A stretch of 32,483 bases of DNA, taken from assembly GCA_029266425.1 (NCBI GenBank), contig JAQSWY010000041.1, forward strand, positions 1-32,483, written 5' to 3'. A program made the position numbers and the translations under genes. The stretch comes from Xanthobacteraceae bacterium (GTDB lineage Bacteria > Pseudomonadota > Alphaproteobacteria > Rhizobiales > Xanthobacteraceae). The notes beneath the pieces are model-generated. The model saw nothing but the letters and a program-made list of their open reading frames with translations, ran no database searches and was not told the origin of the DNA. Below are positions 18,050-26,100 of the stretch, piece after piece; position 1 is the first letter of the stretch; the number at the start of each line of letters is the position of its first letter.

Positions 18050-19642
18050 TCAGCTGGCGACGCGCATCAGCTCCCCTTCGCCGAAGAGCGCGCGGTCCAT
18101 TTCCCGGAGAGTGGAACGATCGACGATGGGTTCGAAGTCCATCTGCCCCAGCACATCGCGTTCGAGATCGACGCCGGGGGCTATCTCAATCAGCGTAAGC
18201 CCTTCCGGCCGGTATTCGAAAGCGGCCCGTTCCGTTACCACGAGCGCCGTCTGGCCGCGTTCAATGACGCCCTGAGCGACGCGATAGGTTACCGAGTCGG
18301 CGCTCTTGCAGAACTTTCTGACGCGGCCTTCCTGCTTGATGGTGAGCTTGGATCCCTCGAAGCTTGTCACCAGCCCGTTGGTGGTGAAGGTGCCGGTGAA
18401 GACGAGCCGCTTGGCGCTCTCGGCAATGTCGATGAAGCCGCCGGCGCCTGGATTGGCATTGCCGAACTTGCTGACATTCACGACGCCGTTCGCATCGAAC
18501 TGGGCGAAGGCGAGCGCGGCGAAGGCGCAGAGGCCGCCGTCGATCGCGTCGAACTGGTAGAGCCCATCGAGGATCGAGTCCGGGTTCACATTGGCCGAAA
18601 ACTGCCAGCCCGACATCACCACCCCGCCATAGGAGCCGTGCTCGGTCGTGAACCAGTAGTCCTTGAGCGCGCCGTCGTCGAACAACCCCTGCTCGGCCAT
18701 AACGAGGGGCACGTCCGCCGCCGCGCCGAAGCCGAAGATCGACAACTCGCGCTTGCGCACCTCGCGGGCGGCGCGGGCCGCGATCACCTTGTCGGCGCTC
18801 ATCTCCGGCCGGGGGAGGCGATTGAGCGGCATGCGCTTGCCGCTGAAATAGGCCGGCTCATAAGGCGTCTCGCTCGCCATCATCATGGCGTCGTCCACCA
18901 CGACGTGATCGACGAACATGCCGGGGATGGTGGTGGTGCTGGCCGGGCGGCTATCGGACGACACGACGCGGCGCACCTGCGCGATCACTTGGCCGCCGCT
19001 CGCCTTGGCGGCAAGTACAAGTCCGATATTGCTGGAGAACAGAGGCTCGTCCTCGAAGGACAGGTTGCCGTGCTCGTCGGCGCTCGCGGCACGCACGATG
19101 GCGACGTCGACGGGCCAGCTCGGGTAGAACAGCAGCGTCTCGCCGTCGATCTCTATGCGGCGGACGAGATCCTGCGTCGCCCGCGCGGTGAACTTGCCGC
19201 CGCCCTGTTCGGGATCGATATAGGTGCCGAGACCGACGCGGGTGATGTAGCCAGGGCTCTTGCGCGCCACTTCGCGCAGCCAGTGCATCGAGGCGCCAAT
19301 CGGCCAGGAATAGGCCTCGATCGCGTTCTCCCGGATCAGCCGCATCAGCTCGGGGCGCTTGCCGGTGCGCGGATCGACCGGGTTGATGTAGGAGCCCGAG
19401 ACGATGCGCTTCATCAGTCCCGCCTGGGCCACATGGTCCATGCCCTTGATGTCCTGGGCATCGCCGGTGCCGACGGGAAAATAGAAGGTCAGGTCGCGTG
19501 GCGCCCCCGTCTCGCGGAAGCGCTCGCCGAGCGCCTTGAGGACCGCGTCCGGGGTGATCCAGCCGATGACGCCGACCGAGGCAACGGTCTGCCCGTCCTT
19601 GATGGAGGCGACCGCCGCGGCGGCGTCTATGATCTTGCTCAT
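18050..19642 (-). CDS. Family I acyl-CoA:carboxylate CoA-transferase, fused alpha-beta (YdiF-like)
   Basis: 530-residue protein with both halves of a family I CoA-transferase in one chain, like E. coli YdiF and propionate CoA-transferase. The N-terminal half begins MSKIIDAAAAVASIKDGQTVASVGVIGW. The second half has ELSIFGFGAAADVP followed by TTEHGSYGGVV, whose Glu is the expected CoA-bearing nucleophile; the usual wording in relatives is closer to E-x-G-x-GG. The start ATG 19642 overlaps the hydratase stop (ATGA) and gives the normal length, although the frame is open further upstream. It probably activates the imported acid by taking CoA from acetyl-CoA or a similar donor. The specificity is unknown. 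Confidence 0.88.
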   Translation of the reverse strand: MSKIIDAAAAVASIKDGQTVASVGVIGWITPDAVLKALGERFRETGAPRDLTFYFPVGTGDAQDIKGMDHVAQAGLMKRIVSGSYINPVDPRTGKRPELMRLIRENAIEAYSWPIGASMHWLREVARKSPGYITRVGLGTYIDPEQGGGKFTARATQDLVRRIEIDGETLLFYPSWPVDVAIVRAASADEHGNLSFEDEPLFSSNIGLVLAAKASGGQVIAQVRRVVSSDSRPASTTTIPGMFVDHVVVDDAMMMASETPYEPAYFSGKRMPLNRLPRPEMSADKVIAARAAREVRKRELSIFGFGAAADVPLVMAEQGLFDDGALKDYWFTTEHGSYGGVVMSGWQFSANVNPDSILDGLYQFDAIDGGLCAFAALAFAQFDANGVVNVSKFGNANPGAGGFIDIAESAKRLVFTGTFTTNGLVTSFEGSKLTIKQEGRVRKFCKSADSVTYRVAQGVIERGQTALVVTERAAFEYRPEGLTLIEIAPGVDLERDVLGQMDFEPIVDRSTLREMDRALFGEGELMRVAS

Positions 19643-20382
19643 GCCTTCACCGTGAAACGAGACAGCGTGGCCTTGGCGGCCGCGCTTTCGCAGTCGCGCG
19701 CGAAGAGGCGCGAGGCTGCATGGTCGAGACGTTCGCCGTCGAGGGCGGCGAAGGGTTCGTAGAAGCTCTTGGTCGAGGCGACCGCCTCGGGCGGCAGCTT
19801 GGCCAGCGCGCCCGCAAGCTCCAGCGCCACCGTCAGCGCCTCGCCCGGAGCGCACACCTCGTCGGCGACGCCCAGCCTGTGGGCCTCCATGCCGTCAATC
19901 GGCGCCGCACCCCATGTGAGCCGCCGCGCCTTCACCGGACCCACGCGGGCCAGCAGCGCGCCGAGCCCCCAGGGAGGGGTCCAGCCATTCATCACCTCGG
20001 GCAGGTGCCAGCGCGTGTTCGACGCGGAGACGACGATGTCGCACGACACGGCCAGGATGAAGCCGCCGCCGAGCGCATAGCCCTCGACCGCCGCGATCAC
20101 CGGCTTGGCGAGGAGCCCGATCCCCCGCGCCACGGCGGCGGTCTCGGCCTCATGCGCGCACATGTCGGGAATGCTCTTGCCGCCGAGTTCCTTGAGGTCG
20201 CTGCCCGCGCAGAAGGCCGGCGGCGCGCCGGTCAGCACGATGGCATGGACGGCGGGATCGCGTTCGGCCTCGGACAGCGCACGGTTCAAAGCGCGCATCC
20301 CTTCGGTACCGAGCGCATTGCGGCGCTCGGGGCGGTTCAGGGTCAGGATGGCGACATGGCCTTGGTGCGTAATGTCGAGCAT
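19639..20382 (-). CDS. Enoyl-CoA hydratase/isomerase (crotonase) family protein
   Basis: 247-residue crotonase-fold enzyme. The oxyanion-hole segments are FCAGSDLKELGG (about 61-72) and AVEGYALGGGF. One candidate catalytic Glu lies in HLPEVMNGWTPPWG. The second acid of classical hydratases is not obvious, as the usual GAGGTQRL stretch reads WGLGALLAR here, so isomerase or hydrolase activity is possible. The start at ATG 20382 is the first that gives the standard N-terminus (MLDITHQGHVAILTLNRPERRNAL). It lies 16 bp after the FAD oxidoreductase and overlaps the CoA-transferase start by 4 bp. Confidence 0.88.
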   Translation of the reverse strand: MLDITHQGHVAILTLNRPERRNALGTEGMRALNRALSEAERDPAVHAIVLTGAPPAFCAGSDLKELGGKSIPDMCAHEAETAAVARGIGLLAKPVIAAVEGYALGGGFILAVSCDIVVSASNTRWHLPEVMNGWTPPWGLGALLARVGPVKARRLTWGAAPIDGMEAHRLGVADEVCAPGEALTVALELAGALAKLPPEAVASTKSFYEPFAALDGERLDHAASRLFARDCESAAAKATLSRFTVKA

Positions 20383-20398
20383 GTCGAACGGTCCTTGT

Positions 20399-21724
20399 TC
20401 AGTCGAGCCGGGCGCCATCGGCGTTGAGCACGCGGCGCAGCTCGGTTCCGTCGATGTCACGTGGGGCGACACCGTCCTTCACAGCCATCACCGCCGCATG
20501 GCCGATGGCATGCCCATAGCCGAAGCACTGCGCGGTGACGCGGGCGGAGGCCACGGCCTCGTGCTGGGCCGAGAGGCAGCGGCCGGCGGCCAGCAGCCCC
20601 TCGCCGCGCTCCGGCACGAAGCAGCCGAACGGCACCTCGTAGACGTCGTCGAGCAGCCATTCGACCTTGGGCTTGGTGCCGGCATGCAGCTCGATGGGCC
20701 AGGGCGAGCGGGCGATGCCGTCGGCGAACTTCGTGCCCTGCACGACATCGGCGTTCATCAGCGTCTTCACGCCGGCGATCTGCCGGGTCTGGCGCACGCC
20801 GACCTGAACGCCGGTGTCGTTGACGAAGGCGTTCTCGCAGCCGGCGAGCTTGTCGCGGAAGAAGCGCGCATACTCGCGCATCTGGCGCCGCCCCTCCAGC
20901 TCGGCCTCGCTGAAGTCGCGCCAGAACAGCGTGTTCAACTCGCGCCCGTCAGCCCCGAGAATGCGGGTGCAGTTGCATAGCAATTCACCCGGACGCGTGG
21001 TCTGGAACAGCCAGATCTTGGCGCGCGGCAGGACGTAATTGCCGGCATTGTGCTGCGCGTTGATCATCTCGGTCACGGCAGGCGGCATGATGGTGTCGAC
21101 ACCGTAGGCTTCCGCGAAGCGCTCGGTGTCGACGCCGAGCAGCCGGAAGATCATGGTAGGATTCTGCACCCGCCCATTGTCGCCGATCGTCGAGGGAAGG
21201 CCGGCCATGGCGACCACATCGGCATCGCCGCTGGCATCGATCACCAGAGGCGCGCGCGCATCGATAATGCCTTCCTTGGTCCAAATCTCCAGCCCGCGAA
21301 CGGCGTCGCCGTCCATGTGCACGCCAAATACGACCGCATGGAAGATGACGCGCACGCCGGCTTCGTGCAGGAAGCTGTCGGCGGTCTCGCGCCAGATGAG
21401 CGGGTCATGCACGCGGGTCCAGGTCTTGCCGTAGACCACCGGCTCGGACAGGCCGCCCATGTCGGCGAGGCGTCCGCAGAACTCGTCGGCGAAACCGAAC
21501 ACCACCTGGGTCGGCCCGCGCTCGGGAGTGTCCGTCGCCTCGTAGAGACCGCACACCGTCCCCGAGAGGCCGGCGACCGCGCCGCCGCCACAGAAGCCGT
21601 AGCGCTCGATCAGGGTGACGTCGAGCCCCTGACGGGCCGCGGTCGTCGCCGCCGCCACGCCTGCCGCTCCGCCTCCGACCACCAGGACATCGCAGTCCAG
21701 GTGCATGCGCTGACGCGCATCCAT
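20399..21724 (-). CDS. FAD-dependent oxidoreductase (FAD_oxidored/GG-FAD family)
   Basis: 441-residue flavoprotein. The N-terminal dinucleotide-binding motif is VLVVGGGAAGVAAATTAA (14-31), followed by LIERYGFCGGGAVAGLSGTVCG, a pattern of the FAD_oxidored (PF12831) group. A second FAD-binding stretch near residue 160 (VIDASGDADVVAMAG) and the C-terminal VPFGCFVPERGEGLLAAGRCLSA with a following AVASARV segment are also typical of this group. Members have few known functions, so the reaction is not assigned. It is the first gene of the nine-gene operon, directly behind the divergent promoter shared with the GntR regulator. Confidence 0.85.
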   Translation of the reverse strand: MDARQRMHLDCDVLVVGGGAAGVAAATTAARQGLDVTLIERYGFCGGGAVAGLSGTVCGLYEATDTPERGPTQVVFGFADEFCGRLADMGGLSEPVVYGKTWTRVHDPLIWRETADSFLHEAGVRVIFHAVVFGVHMDGDAVRGLEIWTKEGIIDARAPLVIDASGDADVVAMAGLPSTIGDNGRVQNPTMIFRLLGVDTERFAEAYGVDTIMPPAVTEMINAQHNAGNYVLPRAKIWLFQTTRPGELLCNCTRILGADGRELNTLFWRDFSEAELEGRRQMREYARFFRDKLAGCENAFVNDTGVQVGVRQTRQIAGVKTLMNADVVQGTKFADGIARSPWPIELHAGTKPKVEWLLDDVYEVPFGCFVPERGEGLLAAGRCLSAQHEAVASARVTAQCFGYGHAIGHAAVMAVKDGVAPRDIDGTELRRVLNADGARLD

Positions 21725-21750
21725 GCATGCCTCCCAACGCCCTTATATTT

Positions 21751-21788
21751 AACCGATACTCTACCGATATATCGGTTGACGATCGGTT
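21751..21788. promoter_or_regulatory. Nested 38-bp palindrome, probable GntR operator in divergent promoter
   Basis: The perfect 14-bp palindrome ACCGATATATCGGT (21763-21776) is flanked by AACCGATA (21751-21758) and GATCGGTT (21781-21788). Both pairs share the same centre of symmetry at 21769.5, so four ACCGAT/ATCGGT half-sites make one nested dyad. It sits between the divergent FAD oxidoreductase (start 21724) and GntR regulator (start 21867). Two regulator dimers could bind side by side or the sites could overlap. The sequence is AT-rich compared with its surroundings, as expected of a promoter. Confidence 0.75.
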
Positions 21789-21866
21789 TAGCCTTGTGGG
21801 ATGTCCGTGTCAATGGATAGTGAGCAGCGACGGCCACGGGCGGATCGGCCGCAGAGGGAATCGACG

Positions 21867-22538
21867 ATGAACGACGAAGCGCAGGCGCACGGCTCTCTCG
21901 CCGAGATCGCCTATCGCCGGATCGAGGAAATGATCGTGACCCGGAAGCTGAAGCCGGGCGTCATGATCTCCGAGAAGCGGCTGGCGGACGAGATCAGCTG
22001 CGGCCGCACGCCGGTGCGCGAGGCGCTGCAGCGCCTGCGCCTGGAAGGCTATATCGAGGTTCATCCCAGCCGCGGCGTGCAGGTCTCGACCATCGACGTG
22101 TTCCGGCAGTTCGAACTGCTGGAAGTGCGGCGCCTGCTCGAGGACCTAATGGTGCGGCTGGCTGCGCAGCGGGCGACTCAGACCGAGCGCGCCGCCATGC
22201 TGCAACTCGCCGACGCGCTGATGCAGGCTGCCGAGGTACGCGACCGCTCTGCCTATCTGATCGCTAACCGCTCCATTCACGAAACGCTGGCCAAGGCGGC
22301 GCACAACACCATCCTTGCCAACTCGATCGGCGCACTTCACGGCCTCTCGCGGCGTTTCTGGTTCGCCTACATCGAGGAGGAGAACGTCTTCGCCGAGGCC
22401 GCCCGGCTTCACGCGCGCACGCTCGCGGCTACAGCCCAAGGCGATGCTGAAGGAGCAGCCACCGCCGCTTCCGAGTTTCTGGACTTTCTGGAGAGCTTCA
22501 CCCGAAAGGCACTGAATGAGCGTATCCACACTATGTAG
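21867..22538 (+). CDS. GntR-family transcriptional regulator, FadR/FCD subfamily
   Basis: 223-residue regulator. The N-terminal winged HTH covers about residues 10-75 (AEIAYRRIEEMIVTRKLKPG, then RTPVREALQRLRLEGYIEV). An all-helical FCD effector domain follows, with metal/ligand residues of the subfamily such as the Asp-Arg in AEVRDRSAY and the later His in NRSIHETLAKAAHN and LHARTLAA. The start ATG 21867 is chosen because AGAGGGA lies 7 nt upstream. An earlier ATG at 21801 would leave almost no leader after the operator. It is transcribed away from the catabolic operon and most likely represses it until a pathway acid or acyl-CoA binds. Confidence 0.88.
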   Translation: MNDEAQAHGSLAEIAYRRIEEMIVTRKLKPGVMISEKRLADEISCGRTPVREALQRLRLEGYIEVHPSRGVQVSTIDVFRQFELLEVRRLLEDLMVRLAAQRATQTERAAMLQLADALMQAAEVRDRSAYLIANRSIHETLAKAAHNTILANSIGALHGLSRRFWFAYIEEENVFAEAARLHARTLAATAQGDAEGAATAASEFLDFLESFTRKALNERIHTM

Positions 22539-22590
22539 CAGGGTATTCTAGAGCCTCGCCCTCGCTCCGCGGCGATTTGCCAAGTCCTTT

Positions 22591-22641
22591 CAACTTCAAC
22601 GACATAGGTGTTCGCAGTTTCGCCTTGGTCGGCGCGCCAAA
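22591..22641. repeat. 51-bp direct repeat, copy B
   Basis: Second copy of the sequence at 11986-12036, same orientation, 48/51 identical, the last 33 bases without a mismatch. It begins 52 bp after the GntR gene stop and is followed by an IS3-type remnant. With copy A it brackets the nine-gene operon plus its regulator. Sequence similarity fades quickly on either side of the core. Confidence 0.85.
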
Positions 22642-22691
22642 GACCGGAGTGCGCCCGCTGAGGTGGACAGCGTGACGGAAGGAATTGACCC

Positions 22692-22728
22692 GGGAGCCGG
22701 GCTTTCGAAGGATGAAAGCCCGGCTCCC
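22692..22728. repeat. Perfect 15-bp inverted repeat (hairpin)
   Basis: GGGAGCCGGGCTTTC and its exact complement are separated by 7 bases. The stem is strong but no T-run follows on either strand, so a standard terminator is unlikely. It lies just upstream of the IS3-type orfA remnant and may belong to that element or be an independent palindromic repeat. Confidence 0.8.
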
Positions 22729-22745
22729 GACACCGCACACACAGC

Positions 22746-22971
22746 ATCGAGTTCAAGCGCCAGGTGGCGCAGGATTACCTGGCGGGGGAGACGCTCCATA
22801 GCCTCGCCCGTCGGCATGATCTGTCGCGCAACTGATCCGCATCTGGATCCAGAAGTTCGAAGCCGGCGCCTTCGACGACGAGGCCGTTGCCGCCGATACC
22901 ATCGAAGGCTACGGCGCATCGCTACGCTCGAACGGCTGGTCGGCAGACAGGCCCTGGAGATCGAGTTCCTA
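22746..22971 (+). pseudogene. IS3-family transposase orfA remnant with two frameshifts
   Basis: Three consecutive frames reconstruct an IS3/IS911-type orfA. The first gives IEFKRQVAQDYLAGETLHSL and RRHDLSRN, then a TGA at 22833. The next frame gives LIRIWIQKFEAGAFDDEAV. A further shift near 22914 gives RIATLERLVGRQALEIEFL, the leucine-zipper end of OrfA. Each shift can be explained by loss of one or two bases. OrfB is absent and the remnant stops against the end of the topoisomerase gene. It is certainly non-functional. Confidence 0.75.
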
Positions 22972-22972
22972 G

Positions 22973-24055
22973 CTAGTCGATGTGCCGGGCGACGATCCGC
23001 GCCAGGATCTTCGCCCGCCCCTCGGGGCTGCGCGTGCCGCGTAACTCGTCGGCATAGCGCGCCAAGCTTCCATCCTCGAAAGCGGTGACGACCGCGGCAT
23101 GGACATAGCTCTTGCGGCACACAGCCGGAGTATTGGCCAGCGTCTCGGCAACCGAGGACAGCGCGCTCACCACCTGCGCCTTGCGGGCACGGGCCGAGGC
23201 GGCAGGGATTGCCAGAGCCAGCGTCTCCAGCGCACCGGACGAGGCGACGAGGGTGCGGAAATCCTTCAGCGAGATCGGCCGGCCGGCCAGGTCACGCAGG
23301 AAGGCGTTGACGTCGCCGGCGCGCACCGCATGCACGGTACCACCACCTTGGCCGTTCCCTTGACCGTTACTTTGGCCGTTACCTTGGCCATCGCCGTTGC
23401 GGTACTGGAACAGCCGGCGCCCGGGCAGGGTCATCAGCCGCGCCACCGCCGCGGCAAAGGCCGGGCGGCAGATCTCCTTGACGACGCGCTTGCCGCCCTT
23501 GGCCTTGAATCTGAGCGTCACCTGATCGCCGTTCACCCGCACATTGGATTTGAGCAGGGTGGTGGCGCCGCGCGCGCCGCTCTCCTTGGCATAGCCATCG
23601 CCACCGGCGCGCATCGCGGTGAGCGCCACCAGCTCGACTACGGCGGCGATGGCGAGGTCGCGTGTCGGCTCCGTCCCGGTGAGCCGGCGGCGCACCGCCC
23701 GGCGTATGGTCGGCAAGGCGCGGGTGAGGGCATCGAGCCGGCGGGCCTTGAGCTCCTCGCGCACCCGCGCCCAATCGGTATGATAGCGATATTGCAGCCG
23801 CCCGGCGGCATCGACGCCGATCGCCTGCAAGTGCGCGGAGGGGTCGGGCGCATAGCGCACATCCTCATAGGCGGGCGGCACCGCCAGTGATTTCAGCCGC
23901 GCGATCTCGTCCTCGTCGTGGATGAGGCGACCCTGGGCGTCGCGGAATGCGAAGCCGTCTCCCGCGCGCTCGCGGCGGAGGGTAAGGGCGTCGGGCTTGA
24001 CGATGGTGAGACCGAACTTGCCTGCCAGCTTGCGGACCAGCGTTTCCTTGCGCAT
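22973..24055 (-). CDS. DNA topoisomerase IB (poxvirus/bacterial type)
   Basis: 360-residue type IB topoisomerase, which relaxes supercoils through a 3'-phosphotyrosyl intermediate. The N-terminal domain has IHDEDEIARLKSLAVPPAYEDVRYAP and LQYRYHTDWARVRE. Catalytic candidates are Arg149 (LTAMRAGG), the Lys in FKAKGGKR (about 185-190), Arg267 (LKDFRTLVA) and nucleophile Tyr317 (CRKSYVHAAV). An odd insert of four GNGQ-like units lies at 221-239, between the beta-hairpin and the catalytic helices. The start is ATG 24055, which gives the standard N-terminus; the frame upstream is open but is antisense to the glucosidase. The stop touches the IS3 remnant, although the C-terminus looks complete. A possible EcfG-type promoter lies upstream. 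Confidence 0.9.
   Translation of the reverse strand: MRKETLVRKLAGKFGLTIVKPDALTLRRERAGDGFAFRDAQGRLIHDEDEIARLKSLAVPPAYEDVRYAPDPSAHLQAIGVDAAGRLQYRYHTDWARVREELKARRLDALTRALPTIRRAVRRRLTGTEPTRDLAIAAVVELVALTAMRAGGDGYAKESGARGATTLLKSNVRVNGDQVTLRFKAKGGKRVVKEICRPAFAAAVARLMTLPGRRLFQYRNGDGQGNGQSNGQGNGQGGGTVHAVRAGDVNAFLRDLAGRPISLKDFRTLVASSGALETLALAIPAASARARKAQVVSALSSVAETLANTPAVCRKSYVHAAVVTAFEDGSLARYADELRGTRSPEGRAKILARIVARHID
23347..23394 (-). repeat. Four 12-bp tandem units inside topoisomerase IB
   Basis: Four in-frame 12-bp units encode G/S-N/D-G-Q tetrapeptides (residues about 221-236). They differ at one to four positions from each other, mostly silent changes, which suggests slippage followed by drift. 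The unit length keeps the reading frame. Confidence 0.85.
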
Positions 24056-24087
24056 CGCATTCCCGTCCCGACATGACTGTCGCCTTA

Positions 24088-24113
24088 AATGCGGAGCGGG
24101 CTGTTTGCGTTCC
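24088..24113 (-). promoter_or_regulatory. EcfG-like promoter upstream of topoisomerase IB
   Basis: On the minus strand GGAAC (complement 24109..24113) is followed after 17 bases by CATT (complement 24088..24091). The consensus for the alphaproteobacterial general stress sigma factor is GGAAC-N16/17-CGTT, so the -10 has one mismatch. A transcript from here would have a leader of about 25 nt. Confidence 0.35.
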
Positions 24114-24170
24114 TTGCCCGGTTCGATCACGAGGTCGCGCAGAGCCCTGGATGTCGGCTCACCGCCCGCG

Positions 24171-25778
24171 TCAAGCGAGCCTGCAGATAAGGCCATCATC
24201 CGGCCGCAGGTGAAGCGCCCCGCCGGGTTCCTCGCCTTCGCGGTCGAGACGGGTCGAGAGCAGCACGGTGCACGAGCCCGCCGGCAGGGCGAGGCTCGCC
24301 GCGTGATGGCCGAGATTGAGCACCACCAGCACGTCGCCGTCGGGGTGGCGGCGGCGAAAGGCGAGGATATCGCCGTCGGCGCGAATGCCTTCATAGGTGC
24401 CGAGGGCGAGCGCCGGCGTGGCGCGCCGCAGCATCAGCAGGCGGCGATAGAGCGAGAGCATCGAACCCGGGTCGGCTGTCTCCGCCGCGACATTCATTGC
24501 GCGGGCGCCGCCGATCGGCAGCCACGGCGTGCCGGTGGTGAAACCGGCGTTCGGTTCGTCGGTCCAGCGCATCGGCGTGCGCACCGGATCGCGGCCGACG
24601 CCGATGCCCGGCTCGTTCTTCTCCCACGGATCCTGCACCGCGGCCGGTGGGATCGCGACATCGGCCATGCCGAGCTCGTCGCCATAATAGAGCGTCGGGG
24701 TGCCGCGCAGGGTGAGCAGCAGCATGCCCGCGACCCGCGCTTGGGCCATGCCGACCCGGCTCGCGATCCGGCTGCGGTCATGATTGCCCAGCACCCAGTT
24801 CGGCCAGGCCCCTCGGGGCAAAGCGCGCTCGTAGGCCTCGATCAGCCCGGCGAGGTGGCGGGCATCCCAGGGCGCGGCGATGAGCTGGAAGTTGAACGGC
24901 AGGTGCACGCCGGAAAGCCCCTCGCCATAATAGGCGACGAGGCGTTCCATCGGCAGATAGATCTCGCCGATCAAGAGCTTGTCGCCAAAGGCTTGGAGTG
25001 TCGCGCGCATCTCGGCGATCACGTCCCGCACCTCGGGCTGGTCGGTGGAATGGACCGGCAGATGGCGCTCGATCGCCGGCCGGCCGGGGCGCCATGCCGG
25101 GTTCGGAGGATCGTCGCGGAATTCGGCGTCCTTCATCAGGTGCCAGATGACGTCGACCCGGAAACCATCGACCCCTCGCTGCAGCCAGAAGCGCAGGGCC
25201 TCCAGCATCGCGGCCCGCACCGCCGGGTTGCGCCAGTTGAGGTCCGGCTGCTCGCGCAGATAGGCGTGGTAGTAGTATTGCCCGGAGACGGCGTCGTATT
25301 CCCACGCGCTGCCGCCGAAGTGGCTGAGCCAATTATTCGGCGGGCCGCCATCCGGTGCCGGGTCACGCCAGATGTACCAGTCGCGTCTGGAGCCGGTCCG
25401 TCCGGTCCGGCTCTCCGCGAACCAGGGATGGCGTTCGGAAGTGTGGTTCGGCACGAAGTCGAGGATGATCCTCAAGCCCAGCCGGTGGGCCTCAGCGACC
25501 AGGGCATCGAAATCATCGAGCGTGCCGAAGATTGGATCGACCCCGCAATAGTCGGCGACGTCATAGCCGAAATCGGCCATGGGAGAGGGATAGAAGGGCG
25601 AGATCCACACCGCGTCTATGCCAAGGCCGGCGAGATAGGGCAGGCGCTGGCGGATGCCTTCGAGATCACCGATGCCGTCGCCATCGGTGTCCTGGAAGGA
25701 GCGCGGATAGACCTGATAGATCGCCGCGCTATGCCACCACGGCGGCGGGATGTTCGTCGCGTCCTCGATATCCGGCAC
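24171..25778 (-). CDS. Alpha-glucosidase / oligo-1,6-glucosidase family (GH13)
   Basis: 535-residue glycoside hydrolase of family 13, which hydrolyses or transfers alpha-glucosyl units. Conserved regions are DFVPNHTS, GFRVDVIWHL with nucleophile Asp209, LIGEIYLP with acid/base Glu272, and LGNHDRSR with Asp334. The QPDLNW motif is typical of the oligo-1,6-glucosidase/alpha-glucosidase subfamily. No signal peptide is evident, so it is probably cytoplasmic. The start is uncertain: GTG 25778 gives the usual N-terminus (PDIEDATNIPPPWWHSAAIYQVYPR), while the frame is open to GTG 25880, adding 34 residues without family similarity. It lies 115 bp upstream of the topoisomerase gene on the same strand. 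Confidence 0.9.
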   Translation of the reverse strand: MPDIEDATNIPPPWWHSAAIYQVYPRSFQDTDGDGIGDLEGIRQRLPYLAGLGIDAVWISPFYPSPMADFGYDVADYCGVDPIFGTLDDFDALVAEAHRLGLRIILDFVPNHTSERHPWFAESRTGRTGSRRDWYIWRDPAPDGGPPNNWLSHFGGSAWEYDAVSGQYYYHAYLREQPDLNWRNPAVRAAMLEALRFWLQRGVDGFRVDVIWHLMKDAEFRDDPPNPAWRPGRPAIERHLPVHSTDQPEVRDVIAEMRATLQAFGDKLLIGEIYLPMERLVAYYGEGLSGVHLPFNFQLIAAPWDARHLAGLIEAYERALPRGAWPNWVLGNHDRSRIASRVGMAQARVAGMLLLTLRGTPTLYYGDELGMADVAIPPAAVQDPWEKNEPGIGVGRDPVRTPMRWTDEPNAGFTTGTPWLPIGGARAMNVAAETADPGSMLSLYRRLLMLRRATPALALGTYEGIRADGDILAFRRRHPDGDVLVVLNLGHHAASLALPAGSCTVLLSTRLDREGEEPGGALHLRPDDGLICRLA

Positions 25779-25915
25779 GGCCTTTCCGCCTCTCGCGTCA
25801 CATTCAATCCATAATCCATTGGCGGTACGCAGGGATGACAGTCCGGCGGCACTAACCAAAGTGTCGTGCTCAAGGATCACATCCTGAGAGTCTAACCCGT
25901 AATTTCAGAATGAAC

Positions 25916-26000
25916 CGTCATCCCCGCCCTCGTGCCGGGGATCTCGATTCCCGACAGTGCATCAGAGGCCGAGATGGCCGGGACAAGCCCGGCCATGACG
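25916..26000. repeat. Rhizobial-type intergenic palindromic repeat
   Basis: An 85-bp element bounded by CGTCAT and ATGACG. It contains two hairpins: CCCCG/CCGGGG-like arms at 25922-25940 and a perfect 9-bp stem ATGGCCGGG/CCCGGCCAT (25974-25996) with a 5-base loop. Palindromes of this type (GTCATCCCCG...CCCGGCCATGACG) are common between genes in Hyphomicrobiales. It lies in the 480-bp gap between the divergent glucosidase and SNase-like genes, a gap holding no other gene. Confidence 0.75.
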
Positions 26001-26100
26001 ATGGAACTGGTGCGATCCACCTGGTTCGGCCGATTTACGGGCCAGACACCGAGGTACCGGGCGTCAGCTGGGCCCCGAAGGATGCCCAGCCCGCATGGGC

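Noticed and set aside
22692..22728. 15-bp hairpin as terminator of the GntR gene
   Set aside because: No T-run on either side, and it lies 150 bp beyond the stop, after the 51-bp repeat.
23347..23394. Short tandem repeats as a CRISPR-like array
   Set aside because: The units are 12 bp, contiguous without spacers, and in frame within the topoisomerase gene.
25779..25880. N-terminal extension of the glucosidase to GTG 25880
   Set aside because: The extra 34 residues resemble neither a signal peptide nor the family, and the downstream GTG gives the standard N-terminus. The start remains uncertain.
26003..26026. GGAAC-N16-GTT upstream of the SNase-like gene as an EcfG promoter
   Set aside because: The base before GTT is G instead of C, the spacing is short by at least one base, and it lies more than 230 bp from the start next to a palindromic repeat.
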